Made by a program: the position numbers and the translations under genes. From positions 1-48,586 of IMG/VR virus record IMGVR_UViG_3300050821_004395: DNA of 48,586 nucleotides; one strand, written 5' to 3'. This DNA comes from a virus. Below, in pieces: positions 1 through 7,191 of this stretch (position 1 is the first letter of the stretch; each line of letters opens with the position of its first letter). Under the pieces are notes generated by a model, which did not search any database, was not told the origin of the DNA, and saw only the letters and a list, made by a program, of their open reading frames with translations.

Positions 1-361
1 CCATACAGTAGCTGTAGAGATTCCATTGCTTGTTCCAGAACCACACATTAGATTTCTGGAGCAGGAGATGCATCTATTGTTCTCAGATGATTTGCTACCA
101 TTTGTTGCTTGCCATAATGGCTACTACGCAGGAGTGGCTGGTCAACAGATTCCAGAGGAGCTATCTGTATTCACTCCAAGAGGGTGGGGTGAGGACAACA
201 AAAGAATCTTGGATGGGAAAGAGATAGTCTATTCACATGTTCCAATGCAAAGTCCAAGTCTGTCTAAGGGGAAAATCAACATAGACCTTGGTGCTGGGCT
301 TGGAGGAAAGCTCTGTGCCATGGAGATGTATGAGAGGAAATTTACGATTGTAGGAGGCTAA
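1..361 (+). CDS. C-terminal part of a metallophosphoesterase-like protein (partial)
   Basis: The reading frame is open from the first bases of the window, so the start lies upstream; about 119 C-terminal residues are visible. The tail contains YSHVPM followed about 10 residues later by INIDLGAGLGGKLCAMEM. This resembles the GHTP...xNIDTGAxxGGxL ending of calcineurin-like Ser/Thr phosphatases, where the His is a metal ligand. The N-terminal metal-binding motifs are outside the window, so activity cannot be judged. The stop is followed at once by the next gene, whose ribosome site AGGAGG lies inside this one, which shows tight coupling. The family assignment is an inference from one motif. Confidence 0.5.
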   Translation, partial: HTVAVEIPLLVPEPHIRFLEQEMHLLFSDDLLPFVACHNGYYAGVAGQQIPEELSVFTPRGWGEDNKRILDGKEIVYSHVPMQSPSLSKGKINIDLGAGLGGKLCAMEMYERKFTIVGG

Positions 362-362
362 C

Positions 363-920
363 GTGGCTGAGAACGTTTATGAAGTAATCAAGGGAATGAG
401 TGGACCCTTGATGGAGAAATTGGACACCAATCACGAACTCTGTTCTTTCATCATGCTGATCTATAGCCATATGATCTATGTGGCTGCAGAAAATCCTGGT
501 GACCCAAGAGATCTGGTCTGTGATGTTACTGTGGAAATGGAGAGACTCTTTAAGATACAACTCTCCTATTCAAAGTCTAATGACAGGCCATCAAGGCAAG
601 TTTCGATCAGTGGAGATGATAAGAAGTTTAGCAAGAGAAATCCGACACTCGTAACTCTTCTTCAAGTAAATCAGAATGTGCGGGAACTCCCCATACGGAT
701 GGTGGAAGTTCTCGAAAGATGGATTGAAGAGAAGCCGTATCGAAAGGAATGTGGCTTTGCGAACCTTAAATTCGAGAATCAGATGTTCTGGAAAAACCTT
801 GTCTTTACGGCGGAGATTGTTTTGAAGGCAGAATTCGATTACGAAACTATAAAGCAGATGGGTTGGGACAAGGAACCAGAGCAGCCCACTGAAGAGGAAA
901 GGAGGATTATTCTACCATGA
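363..920 (+). CDS. Hypothetical protein in the head module
   Basis: A 185-residue acidic-to-neutral protein, mostly predicted helical, with no motif I recognise. GTG at 363 is chosen because AGGAGG ends about 8 nt upstream and the preceding stop ends at 361. The 3' end overlaps the next gene by the ATGA arrangement at 917-920, so the two are translationally coupled. Its place upstream of capsid protease and scaffold suggests a head or packaging accessory role, but nothing in the sequence proves this. Confidence 0.7.
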   Translation: MAENVYEVIKGMSGPLMEKLDTNHELCSFIMLIYSHMIYVAAENPGDPRDLVCDVTVEMERLFKIQLSYSKSNDRPSRQVSISGDDKKFSKRNPTLVTLLQVNQNVRELPIRMVEVLERWIEEKPYRKECGFANLKFENQMFWKNLVFTAEIVLKAEFDYETIKQMGWDKEPEQPTEEERRIILP

Positions 921-1756
921 CTTGGTATCCAGCTTGTGCAGCAACTCCTGAGGAAGATGGTCCGAACTTTGAGCCACCAGTAATTGGTCGTGCCTTCCAG
1001 AGAGGACAAGCAAGGCTCCGTGAGGCAGAAGCGTTCTCTTCTATGCAGAAGGAAGCTACCAAATTCCATGAGCGCATGGCTAAGAAGCACGGAGTGGATC
1101 GTCCGGTTGGTCTTGCTCACTTCAGGGCTGCTACTGCCTATCGGGAAGGACCAGGTAGGCTCCAAGAGATGTTCGATAAGCCAGGAGAGCAAATCTCTCC
1201 AAAGCATCAGATGAAGGCTCACAAAGCCTCCATCAAGTTCCACAAGAAACAGGCAGAGAAAGCTGGACTTAATAGTCCTCTAGCCCATGCCCATTTGCAT
1301 GCAATGGAACACCACATGGATGGGCTCCACCAACTGAAACAACAGGAAGCTAAGGCTGGGTTCTCTGGTAAACAATCTCCTGTTCCAGTTCCTAAGAAGG
1401 CAGATCAACCTAGCGAGGATATCCACCAGAATCTCCCTCCAGTTCCCCTTAAGAAGCTTCAGCAGAAGGAAGCCAGAATCCGTGCCTTTGGTAGAAAGAG
1501 AGAAGGAGATGGTGCTGGTCCTTATGAGGGGAAGCCAACTTTCCCGAGGTCTGATCGAGCTATCATGAAGCCTAATCTGGTTTTCAGAGGTAAGAAGCCT
1601 CGTCCAGGGAAATACGGACCGAAATCAGATAAGCCAGTCGTTCACGACGCTGCCAATGATAGAGAGTCTGGTCGTCGGAGGTCTCTTCGGCGAAGACCAA
1701 TCTGGGAAAGCGATGACAGCGAGAGGGACCGTTCGGCGTCTGGTCTCACAGCGTGA
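917..1756 (+). CDS. Basic minor head protein candidate with two His-rich helical repeats
   Basis: A 279-residue, Lys/Arg/His-rich protein. Residues about 51-90 and 105-145 form a tandem duplication: KFHERMAKKHGVDRPVGLAH is echoed by KFHKKQAEKAGLNSPLAHAH. The second half is Pro/Lys-rich and probably unstructured. The composition suits a nucleic-acid-contacting or internal head protein; that is inference. The last 100 nt overlap the next open frame, which is in +1. A GGAGG placed 3 nt before an in-frame CTT at 1677-1687 could shift ribosomes into it, giving a fused product of about 401 residues. Without a shift the protein ends at the TGA at 1754. Confidence 0.75.
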   Translation: MTWYPACAATPEEDGPNFEPPVIGRAFQRGQARLREAEAFSSMQKEATKFHERMAKKHGVDRPVGLAHFRAATAYREGPGRLQEMFDKPGEQISPKHQMKAHKASIKFHKKQAEKAGLNSPLAHAHLHAMEHHMDGLHQLKQQEAKAGFSGKQSPVPVPKKADQPSEDIHQNLPPVPLKKLQQKEARIRAFGRKREGDGAGPYEGKPTFPRSDRAIMKPNLVFRGKKPRPGKYGPKSDKPVVHDAANDRESGRRRSLRRRPIWESDDSERDRSASGLTA

Positions 1757-1766
1757 AAACAAAGGA

Positions 1767-2123
1767 ATGGTTGATCAGCGCTATGACTCTAGCCATCCAG
1801 AAGGTTTTGTAGATCATCGTTATCCAGATCACAAAGGAAATCTTGGTCAGGAAGCCAAAAAGAAGAAAGGATGGACTGGTCGCCAGAAAGATATGCACAA
1901 GGAAATCGGTAAGCAGATTGCCAGGGAGTCCAATCGGAAAGGCTCCTCCGGTCCCATCAGAGTGAACAGTGATCTAGGCCATCCGATCGATCTTCGGAGT
2001 ATCTCTAGTCAGCAAACGTTCCGTGAGGGTTGGAATGGTGGAATGTCCTATAGTCCTCCGGTCAAGAGAATCAAGAAAGTTATGGAGGCTGAAGCTGGGG
2101 CGGTTGAGATAAAGGAATTCTGA
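1767..2123 (+). CDS. Basic head-module protein, start or fusion uncertain
   Basis: The frame is open from before 1656. ATG 1767 gives 118 residues, but the AAAGGA in front of it is too close to be a normal ribosome site. The alternative is that this frame is entered by +1 frameshifting from the upstream gene near 1685, which would make it the C-terminal domain of that protein. It is rich in Lys, Arg, His and Gly (HPEGFVDHRYPDHKGN near the start) with no recognised domain. The stop TGA overlaps the ATG of a 28-codon ORF. Confidence 0.55.
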   Translation: MVDQRYDSSHPEGFVDHRYPDHKGNLGQEAKKKKGWTGRQKDMHKEIGKQIARESNRKGSSGPIRVNSDLGHPIDLRSISSQQTFREGWNGGMSYSPPVKRIKKVMEAEAGAVEIKEF

Positions 2124-2209
2124 TGAGTTTGCCACGACGACAGCAGCTAGAAAGAAGGGGAGATGACTTTCCTCCCATCTCCCCTTTCCTTTGGAGGAAA
2201 CATGCTTAG
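2123..2209 (+). CDS. Possible 28-residue linking peptide
   Basis: ATG at 2123 overlaps the upstream stop (TGATG), with AAAGGA about 7 nt before it. The ORF encodes a 28-residue basic peptide and ends at TAG 2207-2209, just past the ATG of the next gene at 2202. It may keep ribosomes moving through the hairpin at 2157-2184 and couple translation to the next gene. It could also be chance. Confidence 0.3.
   Translation: MSLPRRQQLERRGDDFPPISPFLWRKHA
2154..2187 (+). terminator. Hairpin between head genes, possible weak terminator
   Basis: GGGGAGATG (2157-2165) pairs perfectly with CATCTCCCC (2176-2184) around a 10-nt loop, with two more A-U pairs and one G-U pair at the base. The following TTTCCTTT is a poor U-tract, so termination would be partial. 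It could equally be a processing or translation-control hairpin just upstream of the GGAGG of the next gene. Confidence 0.5.
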
Positions 2210-2906
2210 CAAGCCAGATCTCCGTCCTTCTCTCGCTGACGATCCGGGATGGGCTGGAGAAGTAGACAGCTTTGGTGGTCGTCATCCAGTAACAAAGCAA
2301 TCAAGAGTGAGAGAAAGTGTTCGTTCTGGGCCACCGGAAACCTCTGATCGATTCGATGATACCCTTCGACTTGCAATTGCCTACCACGAATCACCACTGT
2401 GGAAGAGACTGAGAGAAGCTGGTCCACCGAGTGATGGTAAGTTCTCTCGTGGAGTGCCAACGAATGACACTTCTTCCACTACCAATTATCCTCGGAGCGC
2501 TACCAAGATTATCGATGGAGAACATAAGACCCTCTTGGCTTTGGGAAAGATCACGGAGGCGATGGAGGATGATGAGCATCCAGTACACCTCCTTGCCCAC
2601 AGAATCCTGTTGGCAGATCCAAATTTGAGTGAGACACAACGCTCTGGTTTGATTGAGCATATTACCGATCACACCAGAAAGAACAGGAAGAAGCTGAAAG
2701 CTGTGCAAGCTGCGAAAGAAACTGGGAAGTTCAAGCCAGGTTTGGGAAGGCTCTCGAGAGCTCTCCCAGCTACTCAGTACGATGTAATCCCTCAGGATGC
2801 TGATGTGGATACCGAACGGAAGAGGACGGCTGGCAACATGGCGATGGAAGCGAGAATGCATCGCTTCGATCGTGCTACACAAATTGCCAACCGGAGGGGT
2901 CTTTGA
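2202..2906 (+). CDS. Minor head protein candidate, zero-frame product ending at a +1 recoding site
   Basis: A 234-residue protein. ATG 2202 is preferred over the upstream in-frame ATG 2163 because TTTGGAGG lies 6 nt before it. The region around residues 100-160 looks helical (IIDGEHKTLLALGKITEAME). No known domain is recognised. The reading frame ends in CGG AGG GGT CTT TGA: a GGAGG, a 3-nt spacer and CTT-TGA, the geometry of the release-factor-2 (prfB) frameshift. The +1 frame continues to 3219 with sensible protein but no good start of its own. I infer two products, 234 residues and a 338-residue fusion. Confidence 0.75.
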   Translation: MLSKPDLRPSLADDPGWAGEVDSFGGRHPVTKQSRVRESVRSGPPETSDRFDDTLRLAIAYHESPLWKRLREAGPPSDGKFSRGVPTNDTSSTTNYPRSATKIIDGEHKTLLALGKITEAMEDDEHPVHLLAHRILLADPNLSETQRSGLIEHITDHTRKNRKKLKAVQAAKETGKFKPGLGRLSRALPATQYDVIPQDADVDTERKRTAGNMAMEARMHRFDRATQIANRRGL

Positions 2907-2907
2907 G
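2893..2907 (+). promoter_or_regulatory. prfB-like programmed +1 frameshift signal
   Basis: GGAGG at 2893-2897, spacer GGT at 2898-2900, slippery CTT at 2901-2903 and stop TGA at 2904-2906 followed by G. In bacterial prfB the order is AGGGGG, 3-nt spacer, CTT, TGA, C. Here the internal Shine-Dalgarno element is, if anything, a better match to the 16S rRNA. Slippage of the CUU-decoding tRNA onto UUU would continue at GAG 2905 and read to 3219. Confidence 0.7.
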
Positions 2908-3219
2908 AGCGATGAATTCAGCCCCAACATCCCAATCCTTGACAGAAAAACCAGGGGTCCACGCTTTAATAGGTTCCACAAGGAGGCGAATCAGAACCGC
3001 AAGCCTGATGCTAAAAATCCTGGTGTTAACGCAGCAATCACAGATCCACCACCAGACATGAGACTGAAACCTCCAATGCGTGGGGAAGTGGACAAGAACG
3101 ATCGTGGAAGGAGTAAGTTGTACGACGATTACGTTCCAGCATGGAACAAACCTACATCCACGAGAACTAGAAAGTTGTCTCGTGGCGACATTATGCAGTC
3201 TAAGGCTCCGTGGTACTGA
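2905..3219 (+). CDS. C-terminal domain reached by +1 frameshift
   Basis: The frame from 2905 encodes 104 residues and begins ESDEFSPNIPILDRK; the middle holds a Pro-rich PPPDMRLKPPMRGE stretch, and the end is YDDYVPAWNKPTSTRTRK and more. Possible starts upstream of the junction (ATG 2797, TTG near 2884) have no ribosome site and sit inside the previous coding sequence. The first ATG after the junction, near 3058, would remove half the domain. The simplest reading is that it is made only as a fusion to the 2202 product. If it is independent, its start codon is not obvious. Function is unknown. Confidence 0.6.
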   Translation, partial: ESDEFSPNIPILDRKTRGPRFNRFHKEANQNRKPDAKNPGVNAAITDPPPDMRLKPPMRGEVDKNDRGRSKLYDDYVPAWNKPTSTRTRKLSRGDIMQSKAPWY

Positions 3220-3242
3220 GTAACTGATACTGAGGGACTTTA

Positions 3243-5495
3243 ATGGCGAATGGTTCTACAGCACAGGGGCAACTAGAGCGAGCAGGGATAACTCGTATCC
3301 TTACAGGAAAACGTAAGAAGAGGAATCGCCGCCGAATGCTGGCTTCCAAGCGGATTCGAGAGACTGCTTCAAACCCATTCATTGAAAAGGGAGCAGATGA
3401 GAAGGCTTCCAAAACCAAAGGAGTCCCAAAGAATCGCGTCTATCTTGTAACCGTCATTGAAGAGGGTCTAGGTAACAGCAAAGACAAGAACTATTATAGT
3501 GGAGATGCATTAAGGAATGGAGTCAATGTTTTCAATGGCTCCAAAGCCTACGCTGACCATCCAGACGCGATCTCTGAAAAGACCCTCCCGGAACGTAGCA
3601 TGAAGGATTTGGTCGGCTGGTACAGCGACTGTTTTGTAGACAAGAATCCACAAACTGGTAAGATACGACTTCGTGGAAAACTCCACTTCTTCCCATCCGC
3701 GAAATGGCTAACTGACATGATCGATACGATCCTAACGGATCCTTCTGCCAAGACGCTCTTTGGCATCTCGATCAATGCGATTGGGAAGACTCGCCCTGCT
3801 ACAATGGAAGGCGAGGAAGTCAATTATGTGGAAGAGTTTCAGCGAGTAGACAGTGCGGATGTCGTAACCGAACCGGCTGCTCGTGGAAAGTTCGATCAGA
3901 TGCTCGAAAGTAAGAAGGGACGCACGAGCCGATCTGGTTCGAAGGTAAGTAGAGGTATGGCGAAGAATATACGAGCGAGGGAAGCGGCATCACTGAGCTC
4001 CGAGACAGCGAAGGAAGTTGCTGACTCTCTCGTTTCGGCTTATAACTCGGATAATCCTGACGAAGCGAAGCAGGCCATGTTCGAAGCGGCGAAAGTTCTA
4101 CATGCGGCTGCATCGATCTCCGGTAAGGGTCCGGGCCAAGTCAACGAAGAGCAGTACAGCAACATCAATCCTTCAGGAGGTCCAGACGAAATGTCCAAGC
4201 GTAATGTAAGGGCATCCGCCGGGGATCGCCGACCTCTTCGCTTCAGGAAGAAGAAGGCACTCCGAGCGGCTGCTGGGACTCATGCAGACAATGAAGAACA
4301 TCCAGAACCTTCTCCGGAAGATATCGACGATCGCCTGGAAGAAGCAGACGAGGCCGATGTTGAAGACGAAGAAGATGATGGAGATTTGGGAGATCAAGAC
4401 CACTATGGTGGTGGTGGGGAACATCACCAAGTAGAGTCCGGTAGTCGCCGTCGTTCTCATGAATCAATTGAAGCATTTGAGGACGAAGACGAAGGACTCG
4501 AAGATGAGGACGAGGGTCTCGAGGACGAAGACGAGAACGTTGGTCAAGCACCTGGTGGTTCTCCATCAATGCCAAGCGGAAGCGCTGCGCCAACTGGTGG
4601 TGGAGCTCCTGGGTCTTCTCGTTCGATGGCCTCGGAAGCTGATGACGATGATGACGATGATGATGACGATGACGACATGGACGATATGGACGAGTCCGTG
4701 GAAGACGAAGACGAGGATGAGCATGATATGATGCGCCCCGGAAACGTCGCCGAATCGCGTCGCCGTTCTTCATTCCGTGGTCGTCGTCGTGAGCGTGAAG
4801 CTGGCGACACTGGCAAGAAAGGTTATGATCCTGGTCGTGGTGGTCAGGGTCAAACAAAGTCAGACGCCTCGTTCGCTGGTGGTCTCGGCCATTCAGGGCA
4901 TACGGCTCTACCCAAGGGAGCAGATGACACTCATGGGTACGATACGGATGCACGAGATGAGGATTACGGTCCAAAGGATAGCTCGACGTCCGGCGTTGGG
5001 AAATCCTACAAGATCAAGACGAGCCGTTTCGCTCGCAACAGGAGAGCACGTAGAATAGCTAGACCGATCGTCAGAGAGGCGAATCGCCGCATCGCCCGAC
5101 TGGAGAACATGGTCTCTCGTCTGCGTGAATCTCTCAGGGCCAAGGATCGCAAAGTTTCTCACTACGCAGGAAAGGTACGGTTCATGGAGTCCAAGGCGAC
5201 TGCTACCGTCCTGCTGCGTGAGGCGGTCAAGGACGATCTTCTCACTGTTGGGTATGCTCAAGCAATCATGCGGGATCTTTACGGTCTCACACGTCCGGAG
5301 CAAATCCGTGAGATTAAAAAGCACGCTCATCTATTGGAAGCTGCAACCAATGAGAGCGTGTCTCGCCTGACCGAGTCCGTTGAAGGGAATGGAGCCAGAG
5401 GCGGCGTTGTATCCTGGAGATCCGCCGAAAATGCAGAGTCTGAGCTCGTATCGGCGCTCGCTGAAGATGGCGTGCCGGTGAAGGAAGAGGAATAG
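3243..5495 (+). CDS. Prohead serine protease fused to a capsid scaffold
   Basis: A 750-residue two-part protein. Residues about 60-225 match the prohead (S78/U35-like) protease pattern: YADHP with candidate catalytic His106, FGISI with candidate nucleophile Ser176, and SADVVTEPAA with candidate Asp206. Residues about 330-560 are low-complexity and very acidic, including a run of 12 Asp. Residues about 640-720 form a coiled coil (RIARLENMVSRLRESLR), typical of a scaffold core. In such fusions the protease cuts the scaffold out after shell assembly. ATG 3243 has GAGGGAC upstream. An internal ATG at 4191 with AGGAGG suggests that the scaffold is also made separately. The protease call is confident; the exact catalytic residues are inferred from motif order. 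Confidence 0.88.
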   Translation: MANGSTAQGQLERAGITRILTGKRKKRNRRRMLASKRIRETASNPFIEKGADEKASKTKGVPKNRVYLVTVIEEGLGNSKDKNYYSGDALRNGVNVFNGSKAYADHPDAISEKTLPERSMKDLVGWYSDCFVDKNPQTGKIRLRGKLHFFPSAKWLTDMIDTILTDPSAKTLFGISINAIGKTRPATMEGEEVNYVEEFQRVDSADVVTEPAARGKFDQMLESKKGRTSRSGSKVSRGMAKNIRAREAASLSSETAKEVADSLVSAYNSDNPDEAKQAMFEAAKVLHAAASISGKGPGQVNEEQYSNINPSGGPDEMSKRNVRASAGDRRPLRFRKKKALRAAAGTHADNEEHPEPSPEDIDDRLEEADEADVEDEEDDGDLGDQDHYGGGGEHHQVESGSRRRSHESIEAFEDEDEGLEDEDEGLEDEDENVGQAPGGSPSMPSGSAAPTGGGAPGSSRSMASEADDDDDDDDDDDDMDDMDESVEDEDEDEHDMMRPGNVAESRRRSSFRGRRREREAGDTGKKGYDPGRGGQGQTKSDASFAGGLGHSGHTALPKGADDTHGYDTDARDEDYGPKDSSTSGVGKSYKIKTSRFARNRRARRIARPIVREANRRIARLENMVSRLRESLRAKDRKVSHYAGKVRFMESKATATVLLREAVKDDLLTVGYAQAIMRDLYGLTRPEQIREIKKHAHLLEAATNESVSRLTESVEGNGARGGVVSWRSAENAESELVSALAEDGVPVKEEE
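4191..5495 (+). CDS. Nested scaffold protein from an internal start
   Basis: ATG 4191 is in frame with the 3243 gene and is preceded by AGGAGG at 4175-4180 with a 10-nt gap, an unusually good ribosome site for the interior of a gene. Initiation here would give a 434-residue protein holding only the acidic and coiled-coil scaffold part, without the protease. This mirrors known nested protease/scaffold pairs such as lambda C/Nu3. The spacing is on the long side and the alternative internal ATG 3958 (AGAGG) is weaker. Confidence 0.5.
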   Translation: MSKRNVRASAGDRRPLRFRKKKALRAAAGTHADNEEHPEPSPEDIDDRLEEADEADVEDEEDDGDLGDQDHYGGGGEHHQVESGSRRRSHESIEAFEDEDEGLEDEDEGLEDEDENVGQAPGGSPSMPSGSAAPTGGGAPGSSRSMASEADDDDDDDDDDDDMDDMDESVEDEDEDEHDMMRPGNVAESRRRSSFRGRRREREAGDTGKKGYDPGRGGQGQTKSDASFAGGLGHSGHTALPKGADDTHGYDTDARDEDYGPKDSSTSGVGKSYKIKTSRFARNRRARRIARPIVREANRRIARLENMVSRLRESLRAKDRKVSHYAGKVRFMESKATATVLLREAVKDDLLTVGYAQAIMRDLYGLTRPEQIREIKKHAHLLEAATNESVSRLTESVEGNGARGGVVSWRSAENAESELVSALAEDGVPVKEEE

Positions 5496-5529
5496 AAGTA
5501 AAAATCAAACTGTAGTAGGAGGTTAGCAA

Positions 5530-6030
5530 GTGTCTTCGCCGTTTAATGTGGTTAAGATCGAGAAGGAACGGGTAAGCCAGGTTCCCATCAACAATCTCAC
5601 CAATTTCAACTCTGGTGATATGATGAAGTGGGATACTGTCAATCTCGTAGCCACCCCGATCGTGGCAGGCGACGCTGCTAACGCTACCTCTGCTGCAAAC
5701 TTCATTGGCGTCTCTAACGATACGAATCCGATCACGAGCTTGTTGCAGCCTCTTGTTCCTCCCCGCATTACGATCATCACGAGAGGCATGTGCTTGTTCA
5801 CGGTGGATGATAACTCAACGTATTTTCCAGCAGACGCAGTGACGTTTGGAGCGGATCCGCAGAAGGTGAGAAAGTCTGGTGCATCAGGTGGTGCCATCAT
5901 TGGCTACGTCGCTCCCGAGAACTCGTTCTCGGTAGTTGCCGGAGTCACTCAAGGCATCGTGGCCACGGCGAACGTGACCCAACTCCTGATCAATTTGCAG
6001 CCAGCCTTCACCAAGTTGACGACGATCTAA
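5530..6030 (+). CDS. Putative capsid decoration/stabilisation protein
   Basis: A 166-residue protein rich in Ala, Val, Thr and Asn with a beta-strand pattern and almost no Lys/Arg clusters, lying directly before the major capsid gene. Size, position and composition fit head decoration proteins of siphoviruses; no specific family motif is recognised. Start GTG 5530 has TAGGAGG about 6 nt upstream. The protein is probably made in high copy, as its ribosome site is among the strongest in the window. Confidence 0.6.
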   Translation: MSSPFNVVKIEKERVSQVPINNLTNFNSGDMMKWDTVNLVATPIVAGDAANATSAANFIGVSNDTNPITSLLQPLVPPRITIITRGMCLFTVDDNSTYFPADAVTFGADPQKVRKSGASGGAIIGYVAPENSFSVVAGVTQGIVATANVTQLLINLQPAFTKLTTI

Positions 6031-6048
6031 CGGAGGCGGAGAAAGAAA

Positions 6049-7125
6049 ATGAAACCGGAAGCTATACCGAAGAATATGTGGGAACAGGCTGCGGACCAGA
6101 TCGACTGGTTCAATCCTGATCTCAGCTTCCGCCGCCTCCGCGAGTCAGTCTATCGACAAGCTGCGAGGTTGCGTGAAGCAAACGCCGAGTCTGCCTTCGG
6201 GCAGCTACTCCGCGCAGGTATCCAAACCTACGCGATCAACTCTTACCAAACGGTTCCGGTTGTCTATCCGGATCTGGTCACAGAAGTGGCTTCTCGCCGC
6301 TTCCAAGAGTACTACGCTCCTCTCTTCCGTCCCAATCTGCCGAAGAGAGTGGATCGTGGGCAAGAGTTCCAGGACAACCCTGTGGTTGGATTGGATCGTC
6401 ACCTCACGAACCAGAAATTCGGCATGATCGAGGCGTTTGAGCGCGAGTTGTTTGACGACGATCAGACTGGACAGATCAAGAACCGTGCTTCACAGATGGG
6501 CGAAAACTTCAAGATCATGGAAGAGATCTACGTTATCGGGAAGATCCTGGGAACAGGCTTCACCGTTCAAGGTGTACAAGTAGATCCAGACGTGACCTTC
6601 AATGACGCCTTCACAGGCACCGGAAACGGGACGTTCAACACCGCCCCGAAGAGCAATCGTCCGGCAGCATTTGGTCGGTTGAATCAGCCGAACCTGGAGT
6701 CGGCTGACATCTCGTTGATGAACATCGTGGATCCGTTGGGGAACAAGTTCCTAGTAGCTCCGAACACTCTGCTAGTATCACCAGCAGATAAGTTCGTTGG
6801 TGCGAAGCTCTTGAACTCCACGTTACAGCCATCGGTGCCATCAGCGAACGCGGGAGACACTGGCTACGTAATGACGATCAATCCGTTGCAAGGCCTGTAC
6901 AAGCTCCTGGTCTCTCGATTCATGGTCAGTAAGGCATGGATCTTGGGAGACCCGAAGAAGTGCTTGGTCTTCCAGCGCAGGGATCCCTTGGAGATCATCC
7001 AAGAGAATCCGGCATCAGGTCAGTCATTCAGCCAGGAAGTATACCGATTCAAGAGCCGGTCGCGTTTTGAAGTAGGCATGATCGATTCTCGCTTCCTCTT
7101 TGAGGGAGATGACGGGACGGTCTAA
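6049..7125 (+). CDS. Major capsid protein, HK97-fold type
   Basis: A 358-residue protein. The N-terminal 50 residues are helical and charged, like a delta/scaffold-facing arm. They are followed by a domain with the capsid-like pattern YPDLVTEVASRRFQEYYAPL and a conserved-looking C-terminal QEVYRFKSRSRFEVGMIDSR. Length, its place after protease/scaffold and decoration genes, and a terminator straight after the gene all fit the major shell protein. ATG 6049 follows GGAGGCGGAGAAAG. Residues 8-20 carry a tryptophan-rich MWEQAADQIDWF segment. Confidence 0.85.
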   Translation: MKPEAIPKNMWEQAADQIDWFNPDLSFRRLRESVYRQAARLREANAESAFGQLLRAGIQTYAINSYQTVPVVYPDLVTEVASRRFQEYYAPLFRPNLPKRVDRGQEFQDNPVVGLDRHLTNQKFGMIEAFERELFDDDQTGQIKNRASQMGENFKIMEEIYVIGKILGTGFTVQGVQVDPDVTFNDAFTGTGNGTFNTAPKSNRPAAFGRLNQPNLESADISLMNIVDPLGNKFLVAPNTLLVSPADKFVGAKLLNSTLQPSVPSANAGDTGYVMTINPLQGLYKLLVSRFMVSKAWILGDPKKCLVFQRRDPLEIIQENPASGQSFSQEVYRFKSRSRFEVGMIDSRFLFEGDDGTV

Positions 7126-7150
7126 AGGAAAGAGTCCGAATATCGTGAAG

Positions 7151-7175
7151 AGGGACACCGCTTGGTGTCCCTTTT
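7151..7175 (+). terminator. Intrinsic terminator after the major capsid gene
   Basis: AGGGACACC (7151-7159) pairs perfectly with GGTGTCCCT (7164-7172) around the loop GCTT and runs into TTTT at 7172-7175. This is a standard rho-independent terminator shape, placed 25 nt after the capsid stop, and probably sets the high level of the capsid message relative to downstream genes. Confidence 0.8.
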
Positions 7176-7191
7176 CCATAAGGAGGAAAGG

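Noticed and set aside
2797-2904. Independent start at ATG 2797 for the 2905-3219 frame
   Set aside because: No ribosome site, and residues before 2905 (Trp/Arg/Cys-rich) look like out-of-frame translation of the 2202 gene.
4640-4690. CRISPR or satellite repeat
   Set aside because: The repetition is GAT/GAC codon runs encoding Asp; there are no spacers.
4243-4974. 243-codon minus-strand frame opposite the scaffold
   Set aside because: It is the complement of Asp/Glu-rich codons and gives His/Arg-rich low-complexity protein with no ribosome site. Shadow of the real + strand gene.
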